From the NCBI GenBank assembly GCA_044225825.1, contig JBGAIB010000007.1:62001-126000 (forward strand): a stretch of DNA of 64,000 nt. The letters run 5' to 3'. The stretch is from Bog-950 sp044225825 (GTDB taxonomy: Bacteria; Bacteroidota; Bacteroidia; Chitinophagales; LD1). The translations under genes and the position numbers were made by a program. The notes under the pieces are model-generated. The model was not told the origin of the DNA, made no database searches, and saw only the letters and a program-made list of their open reading frames with translations. Every line of letters begins with the position of its first letter. Positions within the stretch are counted from its first letter, which is position 1. Positions 42,702 through 53,200 of this stretch are shown piece after piece.

Positions 42702-44852
42702 TTACTGCGGTAATTTTATAAAGCGATGGCTATAGCTCTGCCCGTTATTATTTACCGATAGCAGATACATACCTGCCGGCAATTGAGTAACATCCAGTGT
42801 AGTTGTGCCGGCTTCCAAAACAGCTTGCTCTAACACTACCCGGCCAACCAGATCAACCACTTTTAATTGTTGCAGGGGCTGCTCCGTTTTGATATATAAA
42901 CTGTTGCGCACCGGATTAGGGAATGCCTTTATGTCGCCTTCGGATAAATCTGCCAGGCCTTCGGCCTCATCATCAATAATGGTGAACGTAAAGCCGGAAA
43001 CTGCCGTTAGTATACCGGGTGTAACATCGGTTAGGTTGAAGTTTATCTGTTCGTTCAGTTCAACAATGGCATCATTCACAAGTGTTACCCACACCTGTGC
43101 TGTATCCACCATGTTAGGCATAAAACGAATGATAGTGTCGTTAAAGAAGTAATCGACGTTTTTGGTAGCGCTGCCATTGGTTACTGAAATGCGTGCAGAG
43201 GCTGTATCGGAATAAGGATTATTCAGAATAACCTTCACGGGCACTACACCGTCGCTCTCCAGGTAACTAAAGCCGCCTCCTATAAAACCAATCTGTACAC
43301 GATCGGTATCGGTAATGGAGATAACCATGAACGAGTCGGTAATAATTTTCAGATTTTCCGAAACATCATCAAAGTACAATACAATAGTTTCGGTAGGTTC
43401 CACCAGGTCGTCATCGTGTAATACGATGGTCACCGTATCGTTAGTAGTGCCGGCCGGATAGCTGCGATTTTGTTCGATAAACGTAAAATCCTTGATGTGT
43501 GTTGCTGTAGAAAGCGGCGTGTAGTTAGAAACCTTTGCACCTACACCCTGTGTGGAAGTGCTGACCACCTGAAATGGTATGCGCAGGGTAGTATTCTGTT
43601 CCGCTATTGTTATAGCAGGAGTAAGAAAACGAATAGTGCCTTCTATATCCGGTGCGGGGTGTGCACAGGATTGCGAATAGTGCGCCCCCAGCGAATCAAT
43701 CAAATCGAGCGGGTGCGGGTACCAGAAGTAGCCGGACACATTCCAATCGGCTTGTGGTTTTGTAATTGTAGGAGCGCGAAGATACGTATGATCGGTAGTA
43801 GTACCCGGACCCACATACCAGCCCTGTACACCGGGATCGTGACCGATAAGTCCAAACACATCGGTGAGTACACTGCCGTGATAAAGTGCCAACGCATCGT
43901 TGCCGTTAAAATCCAAAAACGGCGTAACCGTATCGGCCAGTTGCAACAACGGGGCAGAAGAAAGCGCACCTACTACCACAAACACATCGCCCGAGCGGAT
44001 GGTGCCGCTTAAGCGAAAGAAACCGGTTGTAACGCCGCCATCCATCGATTTAAAAATATAGTAGTTGCTGAGGTCAATAGAATCGGTAGTGGGGTTATAA
44101 ATCTCCAGCGCACAATCGTTACCGGAGCCTTCTACATATTCACTAAGAAAGAGATCGCCGCAGGAGTTGGTATCCAGCGTTTCATTATTCAAAATGGTGA
44201 GCAGAAAGTTGCTGTTTATCAGCGATGCATTATTGGTTGCGTTGGCGATTTTGAAGTTAGCTGTTTCGTTGGCCTCAAAGATGTTGTCGTCTACCACTGT
44301 TACAGGCACCATGATAATGCCGGCCGTACCTGCGGGCCAGGTAATGGTGGTATCGTTAAAGAAAAAATCGCTACCCGGTTGCGCGGATACGCCCGGCACC
44401 AGTTGTACAGTAACGGAAGTTGGCAGTGGTGCAGGATTACTTAATTGCACTGCTATGTTGATGGTGCCAATGTTTTCGTATTGGGCCTGCGCGGAAGGCG
44501 AAATAGTGATAGAGGGTGGTGTGTTAACAATAATTACACCCTTCATGCCGCCGGCGGCATTGGCCGTGCTTACATAATAATGCGTGCCAACGGTAAGTCC
44601 CCCGATTTGTGCACCGCCCACCGGAACACTAAACCCACCGGAAAGCGGGATAGTGCCGTTGGCATCCCAGGTAGTTTGGTCTACTTCCACTGCGTCGTCG
44701 GGTGCTGTTAGAGCAAATAGCACGGAATCGCCCTGCAGAATAGTGAGGGTATCAGGCGAAAAAGCGTTTGCCGCCCCAGTAATTGTATAAGTAGCCGCAA
44801 ATGCAGACGCAGCTACAAGTATACCGGTAAGCAGAACAAACAGTTTTTTCAT
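42702..44852 (-). CDS. Cupredoxin-like / Calx-beta / lamin-tail secreted protein with T9SS domain
   Basis: 716 aa. Signal peptide 1-19, then a cupredoxin-like domain (YTITGAANAFSPDTLTILQG, THYYVSTANAAGGMKG) over ~20-105. One copper-ligand His is in VGTHYY, but the usual Cys/His/Met set is not evident, so copper binding is doubtful. Calx-beta domains (DDNIFEANETANFKI, DDDLVEPTETIVLYF, NDAIVELNEQINFNL) flank a lamin-tail domain (LFLSEYVEGSGNDCALEIYN). A type-A T9SS domain closes it (AFPNPVRNSLYIK, LPAGMYLLSV). Single gene between unrelated units; surface adhesion or matrix role inferred. Confidence 0.85.
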   Translation of the reverse strand: MKKLFVLLTGILVAASAFAATYTITGAANAFSPDTLTILQGDSVLFALTAPDDAVEVDQTTWDANGTIPLSGGFSVPVGGAQIGGLTVGTHYYVSTANAAGGMKGVIIVNTPPSITISPSAQAQYENIGTINIAVQLSNPAPLPTSVTVQLVPGVSAQPGSDFFFNDTTITWPAGTAGIIMVPVTVVDDNIFEANETANFKIANATNNASLINSNFLLTILNNETLDTNSCGDLFLSEYVEGSGNDCALEIYNPTTDSIDLSNYYIFKSMDGGVTTGFFRLSGTIRSGDVFVVVGALSSAPLLQLADTVTPFLDFNGNDALALYHGSVLTDVFGLIGHDPGVQGWYVGPGTTTDHTYLRAPTITKPQADWNVSGYFWYPHPLDLIDSLGAHYSQSCAHPAPDIEGTIRFLTPAITIAEQNTTLRIPFQVVSTSTQGVGAKVSNYTPLSTATHIKDFTFIEQNRSYPAGTTNDTVTIVLHDDDLVEPTETIVLYFDDVSENLKIITDSFMVISITDTDRVQIGFIGGGFSYLESDGVVPVKVILNNPYSDTASARISVTNGSATKNVDYFFNDTIIRFMPNMVDTAQVWVTLVNDAIVELNEQINFNLTDVTPGILTAVSGFTFTIIDDEAEGLADLSEGDIKAFPNPVRNSLYIKTEQPLQQLKVVDLVGRVVLEQAVLEAGTTTLDVTQLPAGMYLLSVNNNGQSYSHRFIKLPQ

Positions 44853-45002
44853 GTGTTAAAAGTTGAGTTGCCAAATGTCGTAAAATATCAGCAAACCATA
44901 GTGGCACAAAATTCGTATGTGTAAACAGGCGTTTATAAGTAAAAAGGCCAGCCGTTCCGGCAACCCTTGTTTTTGCTTATTATAGCTTTATATACTTCTG
45001 TT

Positions 45003-45599
45003 ATGGATAATGGCCATCAGATCTGGAATTACGAATTCGAAAAAGAAAAGAACATAGTTCCCGGCTCGCTTTTGCTGTCGGAACCCTTTATGTTCGACGA
45101 CAATTTCCGCAGAACGGTTGTATTGGTATGCGAGCACAGCGAAGAAAGCGGCACGGTAGGTTTAGTAATTAACAAGCCTATTGATCTGCGGCTTCAGGAT
45201 GTAGTAGAGGAATTCCCGGCATTTAACGGACGTTTGTTCCTTGGAGGACCGGTAGGAACAGATACCCTGCAGTTTATACATACGCTGGGCGATAAGATAG
45301 AGGGCAGCCTGCCCATTACCCAAAAGGTTTATTGGGGCGGCAATTTTGAGCAATTGAAAGAACTGATCGCCAAAGGAGAAGTGGCGCCCTATGAGGTTAA
45401 CTTTTACCTAGGCTACTCGGGATGGTCGCCGGAACAACTAAAAACGGAATTGATGGACAACTCGTGGATAGTTGCCAAAGGCACGCATAAACTTATTTTT
45501 AACGCCGATTATACCCGGCTTTGGAAACAGATAATGAAAGAGATGGGGGGTGTTTACAACACCATGGCCAGTTATCCCGAAAACCCCGGGTTAAATTAA
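45003..45599 (+). CDS. YqgE/AlgH family protein
   Basis: 198 aa from ATG 45003 (a TTG at 44967 adds a poor hydrophobic extension). Family motifs: GSLLLSEPFMFDDNFRRTVV near the N-terminus, GTVGLVINKP, FLGGPVGTDTLQFIH and YLGYSGWSPEQLKTEL. YqgE proteins have no settled biochemical role. The stop TAA overlaps the next start by one base (TAATG), so it is translationally coupled to the DUF4105 gene. Confidence 0.92.
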   Translation: MDNGHQIWNYEFEKEKNIVPGSLLLSEPFMFDDNFRRTVVLVCEHSEESGTVGLVINKPIDLRLQDVVEEFPAFNGRLFLGGPVGTDTLQFIHTLGDKIEGSLPITQKVYWGGNFEQLKELIAKGEVAPYEVNFYLGYSGWSPEQLKTELMDNSWIVAKGTHKLIFNADYTRLWKQIMKEMGGVYNTMASYPENPGLN

Positions 45600-46816
45600 T
45601 GCGCATGTATTTGTTTAGCCCTGCTACAACCGCCTTTAAGCGGACACTACTTTTTTGCAGCTTCCTGATTTTGTTACTGCCTGCCTTGCGGGCAGTAGAA
45701 GCACCACGCCTGACCGATGCGGCTAAAGTTACGCTGCTAACCGTAGCACCCGGCGAAGAAGTGTATATGCTGTTTGGACACACAGGTATACGCGTGCAGG
45801 ATGACAGCCTGGGTATAAACATTGTTTTTAACTACGGCACATTTGATTTTGAGCAACCCGGGTTTATTCCCAATTTTTTGCGCGGCAAAATGCTCTATAT
45901 GTTATCGGTGGATGACTTTATGCAGTTTTTGGCGCAGTACGAATATGAAAACAGAAGAGTTGAAGAACAGCAATTATTACTAGGCAAGGACGACCAACAA
46001 AAGATATTTGATTTTTTGGTAAACAATGCGCAAAAGGAAAACCGGCAGTATTACTACGATTTTTTTTGGGACAACTGCGCCACGCGTCCGCGCGATGTAT
46101 TTGAAAAAGTATTGGGGCCAAGATTACAGTACAGTTATGCCGGGTTTGATACGACCCTTACCCTGCGCCAATGCCTAAAACCCTATGTGGCTAATGTGCC
46201 GTGGCTTGATTTCGGGTTTGACCTGATATTAGGTATGCCCTGCGAAATTAAAGCCACGCCACGTGCTCAAACTTTTTTACCTGACCGGCTGGCGCTACTG
46301 TTTGACCATGCAACGGTGGATGGAAAACCTTTTGTAACGGGTAAGGAAGTGTTGCTGGATATACCCGTGCATCCCAAACCATATGAAGGCATTACACCCA
46401 TTTTTGTAACGTTTTTACTACTGCTGATTGGCATTGGACTAAGCTTTGCCGAGCGTATACGCAAGGTGCATTTCTGGTGGCTTGATTTTATTGTTTTCTT
46501 TTTTGCCGGTTTTATGGGGAGCTTCTTTTTGTGCATGTGGATTTTTACCACCCACTATTCCGTACCGGAAAACCTGAATATGTTGTGGTTACTACCTACT
46601 CACCTTGTAGTGGTTTGGGTGTTGCTAAAGAAAAACAAACCCGATTGGCTTACCTACTATTTTGGCGCTAACCTGGTGCTACTTCTTTTGTTGTTAATTG
46701 GCTGGAAGTGGAATCCGCAGCCGTATAACCTTGCCGTGTTGCCGCTTATACTGTTGCTGGCTGACCGCTCCCTGAAAATATTATTGGCCATGAAACTGCG
46801 TAAGCTACAGCCATGA
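45599..46816 (+). CDS. DUF4105 (Lnb-type N-terminal) membrane protein
   Basis: 405 aa. Signal/anchor at residues ~15-32. Residues 40-230 are the DUF4105 domain: VTLLTVAPGEEVYMLFGHTG, GIRVQD, FNYGTFDF and FFWDNCATRPRDVFEK, with the Cys and Asp typical of this NlpC/P60-like fold. Four membrane segments follow in residues ~265-400. A cell-envelope amidase-like role is possible but unproven. Middle gene of a three-gene operon with YqgE before and an esterase after (ATGA overlap). Confidence 0.85.
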   Translation: MRMYLFSPATTAFKRTLLFCSFLILLLPALRAVEAPRLTDAAKVTLLTVAPGEEVYMLFGHTGIRVQDDSLGINIVFNYGTFDFEQPGFIPNFLRGKMLYMLSVDDFMQFLAQYEYENRRVEEQQLLLGKDDQQKIFDFLVNNAQKENRQYYYDFFWDNCATRPRDVFEKVLGPRLQYSYAGFDTTLTLRQCLKPYVANVPWLDFGFDLILGMPCEIKATPRAQTFLPDRLALLFDHATVDGKPFVTGKEVLLDIPVHPKPYEGITPIFVTFLLLLIGIGLSFAERIRKVHFWWLDFIVFFFAGFMGSFFLCMWIFTTHYSVPENLNMLWLLPTHLVVVWVLLKKNKPDWLTYYFGANLVLLLLLLIGWKWNPQPYNLAVLPLILLLADRSLKILLAMKLRKLQP

Positions 46817-47448
46817 AAGAAAACCATATAGTAGTAAACCGTACTGCCCGCTTCTTTACGGAAGGCACCCTTGGCGAAAACACTAAACGCATCTGGATTG
46901 TGCTACACGGCTTTGGTTACCTGGCCGCTGACTTTTTGAAGAGCTTTGAAGAACTGTTTAGCGAGGATGACTTTTTTATTGCCCCTGAGGCATTGAACCA
47001 TTTTTACCTGAAAGCAGGACGCGATAAGGTTGGCGCTACCTGGATGACCAAAGAAGACCGGCTGAACGAAATAAAAGATTACTGCAATTACCTGGACGAC
47101 TTGTATGCGCTTTTTGAACTGGAACGTTTCCCCGATGCAGAAGTAATTGCCCTGGGTTTTTCGCAGGGGGCCAGCACGGTAACCCGCTGGGCCAGCCATA
47201 CCGATTATAAGATTGATAAGCTGGTAGTATACGCCGGCGAAGTAGCGCCGGAACTGCTGCCGTTAGCGCCCCATTCGCATCTGCTGAAGAGCGAGAACTA
47301 CTTTGTGTTTGGCAATGAAGATGAATATTTCTCGCTGGAATTGCTGGAGCAGATGAATGAGGCGTACGAGGAACTGCGTATGACCACCATACGATTTGAA
47401 GGCAAGCACGAGATAAACATCGACGCACTGCGGAAGATAGCCTATTGA
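46813..47448 (+). CDS. Alpha/beta hydrolase, phospholipase/carboxylesterase type
   Basis: 211 aa. Oxyanion-hole segment WIVLHGFGYLAADFL near residue 30, nucleophile elbow GFSQGAST (Ser near residue 119), Asp in FGNEDEYFSLELL and His in KHEINIDAL near the end. This is the compact carboxylesterase/lysophospholipase fold. No signal peptide, so cytosolic. The ATG overlaps the previous stop (ATGA). Its stop directly abuts that of the AddB-like gene on the other strand, with no base between. Confidence 0.85.
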   Translation: MKENHIVVNRTARFFTEGTLGENTKRIWIVLHGFGYLAADFLKSFEELFSEDDFFIAPEALNHFYLKAGRDKVGATWMTKEDRLNEIKDYCNYLDDLYALFELERFPDAEVIALGFSQGASTVTRWASHTDYKIDKLVVYAGEVAPELLPLAPHSHLLKSENYFVFGNEDEYFSLELLEQMNEAYEELRMTTIRFEGKHEINIDALRKIAY

Positions 47449-50268
47449 TCAATCGCGGCGGCAGATGCGCGCAAATTCGCAGTTGGCGCAACGTTCGATG
47501 AATGTAGTTTTGCGAAACGCAGTTGATTCATCAAATAATTCTGTCATTAACTTCTCCAGTGTTTGCTCAAACTGTTGCAAGGCCTGTTCGGTAAGCACAT
47601 CATCGCTTCCCAATTTTAAAGTATCGAAGCCTTTAGCCGAATCGCGCAGCCAGTAAATACCCGAACGCACCTGTAAGGCCTTTGCACTTTCTGGGGGCAG
47701 ACTTTTCCAGTATAGCCATGCATAATTGAGTAACTGCATGGCCTTGGCAAACTTTGGATCAGCCGTAAGGCCCTCCATCTCTTCCGTATTAATTTTACTG
47801 CCTGTGGCACTGCCTGTTTTGTAATCGGCCACGTGGATGACCCCGCCTACACGCTCGATCCTATCTACCTTACCGGCAATATGCACCGGCCTGCCGTTTA
47901 TCAGCAAAGGCTGCTTCATGTTGGCTTCCAGCATCAGCACCTGCATGCTGCCACCGGTATCGTCCAACAATTGCAGGTTGCGTTTTTCCTGTTTCAAAAA
48001 TTCCTGCACCAGTTTTTTACAAACCCGGTATAAGAGGTAGTTACGGCCATGCCGCAATGTTTCGTCGTCGAACCTATCCTTGAAGAACTCTTTCAACAAG
48101 GCATCAATACGCCCCTTATCGGCCGTCCAGCGTTCAACGTCTGCCAACGTAAGGTCGCGGCCTGTTACTTCGCCATACAACGTTTCGAGCACAAAGTGTA
48201 CTGCCGAACCCAGCGTAGATGCCTCCATACTCTCTTCAATATCCTCCTGTTCGCGCAGGCCGGCTACATAGCGCATGTAATATTGTAACGTACAGTTTAT
48301 ATAAGTGTTGATGGCGGAAGGAGAAATACCATATTCAGCATTGGCCCATAGTTTTTGCATAACCATTTCATCCTTCACCACAACTATATCCTCTTCGGCC
48401 ATAGCAGCAGGCGGGTCAACCGAATACACATATTCCTTTACCACCGCATTCGGATTCTTTTCGTTTAACTCGTGTTGCAGCTGCAACATAAAGCGGCTTT
48501 TTTCGCCACCACCCAATTCATCGGACTCCGTGTTGTATAAGAGGTGCACCTTTTCAGCGCGCTGTAACAAGCGATAGAACGTGTAAGCCGCCAGGGCATC
48601 CTTATCGTGATGGGTAGTGAGATACGCCTTGCGCATTTCGTAAGGTATATACGTTGCCTGAATTTTGGAGGTAGGAAAAATGCCATCGTTCATCGAAAGC
48701 ACTATCACATTTTTAAAATCAACCGCGCGGGTTTCGAGTATACCCAATAGCTGCAGACCTTTTACCGGTTCGCCTTCAAACGGCACTGTGCGGGTGCGGA
48801 AATGCTCGAGCAATACTTTGCGCAGCGAGGCGGTGCTAAGTTCGCGGCCGCTATCGTGCACCACTTTATTCAGGTTATTGATAACCATGTACGCCTGGTA
48901 AAGCCATTCCACATCAAAGGACCTATCCTTCTCCGTATCGGCGGCAAAGCCTACCCGTAGGGCTTCAATCAACTCCAGCAACCGGGCTAACAGCACCTTT
49001 ACATCATCGGTATACCAAAACAATTTTTCGTATTGCGTACCGGCGAATGGCTCCTTCAGTTCCTTTTCGCGCACCACCACGCGGTTGTAATACTTCATGC
49101 GTTCAATAAAGGAGTTAACCGCCCTGGTATCGGGTACCAGGTATGCCGCATACGGATGCCGCAACAGATCGCTCACATCGCGGTGATAGTAGCGGGTTTC
49201 GCTACCACCACGTTGACGGAATCGTTCGATGTTATCCTGCAGGTTAAATATTATTTTAATCAGCTCGGCAATAGGCGTATGGTTAAGCGATAAACCCATT
49301 GATACGTTCAGGGCTGATATGCTTTCGGGTATTGCGCCAATAAGGGGCTGCAATAACTTTTGGTCGAGCACCACTACCGCCGTTTCCTTTTCTTCTTCCG
49401 GGGTTAATTGTAACTTACTGAGGATATCGGCCACGACCCGGGTTTGCCCAATGTTTTTGGCAACGCCAATCATGTGCACTTCCTTTTTATCCTTCAGCAG
49501 GTGATCGCTAACCCATTTCTCTTCTACCCTGAACTTTTTATAGTATTTGCGGAAGAAACTGCCTGCTTCCTGAAAGGCATCGGTAGTATAGTATTGATCG
49601 CAATCCCAAATAACCTCGGCCCTGCCTTCTGTTACCAGGTATTCCATCAAGCGCTCTTCGCATTTGTTTACCGAAGCAAAGCCAACGAAGTAGAGCTTGT
49701 CCTCTCCTACCGGTAATTCAGGCAGCCGCTCTATCAGCTCACGGTAAATCATACCCAGGTAGCCCTTTTGTTTAGCCAGCAACTGTTTCCGGATGCCACT
49801 ATACAGGTGACGGAAATCGGTCCAGAATTTTTGATACTTCAACGAATATTCGGACAGTTCATCGGTGCCCGGCTCGTACACTTTCAAGGATTGAAGTTTT
49901 TCCAGATCGTTGAAGAAGTTTTTTGCATTCGCCAACTGCATGTCCACTTCATTAAAGTCGGCCAGCATTACTTCTGCCATGGGTAAAAACTCATCGGCAG
50001 TATCCTCCCCAATGCCATCGCGGTACACTTCGTATAACTCAAAGGCCTGTTCCAGCGGTTCTAACAGTGTAAGGTCGCTTTTGGCAAGCAGCCAATCCTC
50101 CAGGGTATTAATTTCCGGGGCCCAAACCGTATTGCCTGCAGCATTTTTTAAAGCTTCGGCAAAATAGGTGCAGCTACGGCGGTTAGGAAACAAAACGGTA
50201 ACACCGCTCAGGTTATTACCATGCTGCTGCAACAGGTGCCGTGCTACTTTTGATAAAAACTTTTCCAT
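47449..50268 (-). CDS. AddB-like PD-(D/E)XK nuclease/helicase-fold protein
   Basis: 939 aa from ATG 50268 (a GTG three bases upstream is in frame). N-terminal helicase-like region (VTVLFPNRRSCTYFAEALK) without an intact Walker A. A UvrD-like region follows (VIVLSMNDGIFPTSKIQATY), then SPSAINTYINCTLQYYMRYV carrying the first Cys of an Fe-S site. The nuclease core is VIHVADYKTGSATG near residue 825, with the other Cys in RCANCEFARICRRD at the end. The pattern C...C-x2-C-x5-C matches the AddB Fe-S staple. Works with the upstream AddA-like helicase in double-strand break processing; translation is coupled (TGATG). Confidence 0.9.
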   Translation of the reverse strand: MEKFLSKVARHLLQQHGNNLSGVTVLFPNRRSCTYFAEALKNAAGNTVWAPEINTLEDWLLAKSDLTLLEPLEQAFELYEVYRDGIGEDTADEFLPMAEVMLADFNEVDMQLANAKNFFNDLEKLQSLKVYEPGTDELSEYSLKYQKFWTDFRHLYSGIRKQLLAKQKGYLGMIYRELIERLPELPVGEDKLYFVGFASVNKCEERLMEYLVTEGRAEVIWDCDQYYTTDAFQEAGSFFRKYYKKFRVEEKWVSDHLLKDKKEVHMIGVAKNIGQTRVVADILSKLQLTPEEEKETAVVVLDQKLLQPLIGAIPESISALNVSMGLSLNHTPIAELIKIIFNLQDNIERFRQRGGSETRYYHRDVSDLLRHPYAAYLVPDTRAVNSFIERMKYYNRVVVREKELKEPFAGTQYEKLFWYTDDVKVLLARLLELIEALRVGFAADTEKDRSFDVEWLYQAYMVINNLNKVVHDSGRELSTASLRKVLLEHFRTRTVPFEGEPVKGLQLLGILETRAVDFKNVIVLSMNDGIFPTSKIQATYIPYEMRKAYLTTHHDKDALAAYTFYRLLQRAEKVHLLYNTESDELGGGEKSRFMLQLQHELNEKNPNAVVKEYVYSVDPPAAMAEEDIVVVKDEMVMQKLWANAEYGISPSAINTYINCTLQYYMRYVAGLREQEDIEESMEASTLGSAVHFVLETLYGEVTGRDLTLADVERWTADKGRIDALLKEFFKDRFDDETLRHGRNYLLYRVCKKLVQEFLKQEKRNLQLLDDTGGSMQVLMLEANMKQPLLINGRPVHIAGKVDRIERVGGVIHVADYKTGSATGSKINTEEMEGLTADPKFAKAMQLLNYAWLYWKSLPPESAKALQVRSGIYWLRDSAKGFDTLKLGSDDVLTEQALQQFEQTLEKLMTELFDESTAFRKTTFIERCANCEFARICRRD

Positions 50269-53200
50269 CACACCTCCTCCACCTGTTTAGTTTCGGTATA
50301 CACCAATAAACGTTTTACGGTTTGCATGCCCAGAGCTTCCAGCGCCTTGCTGTAATCGCGCAGTTGTGTGGCATGCTCCGGCAAGGCTTCGCCGGTTTTA
50401 TAATCTATTAAAACAGCTTCCTTTCCCTTTACCGCTACTCGGTCGGGTTTACGCAAACCCTGCTGGGTTATAATGCGGCGTTCATTTATAGCCCTGTAGG
50501 AAGGGGTATAATATTGCTGTAATTGCGGATGTTGAATAACAGCTTCAATTTTTTCGGTTAAGCGTTGTGCCTCATTTTCCGTTAATAAACCATCGGCCAA
50601 CATACGTTTAACCACACGAGGCACATCGGCGGCAAAACGAACCCGACTAAGCGCCGTATGTACTACGTTACCCCAGTTTATTTTTTCCTGCACACCGGTA
50701 GCCCATAACACCTGCGAATTTTTACGGATGGCCAGTTCGCGCACACCAGTAGTAGTTTGCATTGTTGGCCCGACTTCGTATAAATGATAGGCTCCCGGTT
50801 TTTCAGGTTGGATACGGCGCGTTGCCACGTCCCCGAATTGATAGGTTTTCCAACCTGCCCAACGATTGGTTTGTTGCAAAAAGTAAACCCATAGCGCAGT
50901 AACCGAATTGTTATCCTTCGGAAGGTTCTTTAACTCGCCGGAAAGGATATACAAGACATCCGCAGTGCGGGTAGTGGCCACATAAATTACATTCAACACG
51001 TCCAGAAAAGAGCTGGCCACTTCCTGTTCATATAATTGCGCAAACTCCGTTTCCTTTAATTTTTGATTGACCGGTAAAATACCCAGGTGCAATTCTTTTA
51101 ACCAGGGCTTATCGAGGTTAACCCAAAAATGTTTGCGGGTAGTTTTAACGGGGAAATCGGCCTCTGCCAGAATAACCACCGGAAACTCGAGACCTTTCGA
51201 TTTGTGGATAGTCATAATGCGCACGGCATCCAGCGTATCGGGATAAATGATGGATTTATTGCGGCGCACCTCGCCCCACCAATCCAGAAATTCGCGGATA
51301 TTACTGCGGCGGTTAGCGGCAAAAGACATTACCTCGTCCATAAAAAACTGCAAAAAAGGATCGCCGCTGCTAAGGCCGTAAAAGGCAGAGAGCCGCTGCA
51401 CCATTTCGGTTATATGGAAAGAGAGGAAATCGTAACTCCGGAAAGGCTTGCCCAGCATGTCAGAAATCTGCTGCTCGAATTCTTCCTCCGTACAGCGGAA
51501 GTTGCGTTTTCCGAAATCGGGACTGGTGCCGTGTTGCAAGGCATTGATGTAGTAGGCAATTTCGGCGCGTGCGATGTGATTCAACTTTTGATCGAAGTAA
51601 TTGAGTGTGGAAAGCAACAATCGCACTTTGGGCGAACGATCGATCAGCAAACTTTCAGACGAAATAACCCGAATGCCTTTCTGAATTAAATATCCTGCAA
51701 TAGCGCTGCCGAATATATTGCTTCGGGTAAGCACGGCTATATCCTTAAAGGCATAGCCGCGTTGCCGCGCATCTTCAATCAAAGCCTCTACGCGCTTACA
51801 ATATTGTTCGTCGTGCGTTTCGCCTTGCGGTTCGGGTAAAAATTCCAATTGCACATAACCGCCTTCCGGGGTTTTATCGCCGGGCAACTGCGCTGAATTT
51901 TCGTAGATAGATTTATTCAGCAACTCCGGTGCCGTGGCTACTACCTCGTATAGTTCGTTATTGAAGGCTATGATGTTTTTACGGCTGCGGTAGTTATACG
52001 CCAGGTTCAGGTTTTGAACCCCATAGTTATTGATGGCTACTTCGCGCTCCTTTAGGCGCAGGTCGTTCTCGCTGCCATAAATTTTAGGCAATAGGGCAAA
52101 CTGCTCCACCTTACCATTGCGAAAACGGTAAATAGCCTGTTTGCCATCGCCTACTACCAAACTATCTTCTGTTTTAAACTGTGAATTCTCCACCAATGGC
52201 AACAGATTTTGCCATTGCAGCACTGAAGTATCCTGGTGCTCATCAATTAAAATACTATCAAACCACTCGCCGATACGCTCGTAAATTACGGGTGCCTCCT
52301 GCTCGCGTACAATGGCGTGCACACGCTGCTGAAATTCGCTGATATGGAGCAGGTTGTTTTCCTTTTTGTATTCCTCCAACAACTTTTGAATATCAGTAAG
52401 GAGGATAAAGGCATAGAAACGCTGTAAGAGTAACTGTGCCAGTTGATAATCGCCACCGGCTGAACGGTTATGGCGCACCATGGTTTCGTAATGCTGCCGC
52501 AGTTGTTCTTTAATGCCTTCCAGCGAGGCCAATTCGCCGGGAGATAATTTAGCAGCGGCCCACTTACCTTCAGTAATAGTTTTTATTACATAACTGTTTC
52601 CTTCGACATCGTTAGGGAAACTCTCCTCGGCATATTTGCGGAAAAATCCGAAAATGCCGCGGTCGCCCTGGTGAAAACTTTTGGCGGTAAGGCCGGCATT
52701 CAGTATAAGGTTATAGGCTTTTTTGCCTTCGGAGAAAAGCCCCTGCTCGAAACTATTTACATAAGCATGCAGCGCACTACGCACCTGCTTTACTTCGTTT
52801 AGATCGTATTTGTTAAGTTCCTGCAGATGTGGAATGGCCTCTTCGTTAAACAACTCGCGGCCCAAGGTCATTAATGCATACTCAATGTTCCAGCTTTTGC
52901 CTTCTTCGATATTGCTCTCGGCGTACTCCACTACTGCATTGGTAACCTGGTCGTCCTCATCGTGCAGACGATCCATCAGCAGTTCAATTACCTCGGTCAG
53001 CAGTTTATCGCGATCCATCTCGATATCGAAATTCATACTCAGCGATAAATCGTGCGCAAAGGCGCGGATAACGCGGTGTACGAAACTATCGATGGTGCTT
53101 ACATGCAAATCGGCATACTGGTGCAGGATGTTACGCAGCATTTCGCCTGACTTTTCGCGCAGGGCTGCAGCACTTAAGCCAGTTTCGCCTTCCAGGTCTT

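Noticed and set aside
44967..45002. TTG start extending YqgE by 12 hydrophobic residues
   Set aside because: Family members start close to the ATG at 45003, and the extension looks like untranslated leader.
51129..51689. 186-residue plus-strand ORF antisense to addA, plus 52810-53400 (196 residues, Ser-rich)
   Set aside because: Both lie within the well-supported AddA helicase frame; composition is that of a reversed coding strand.
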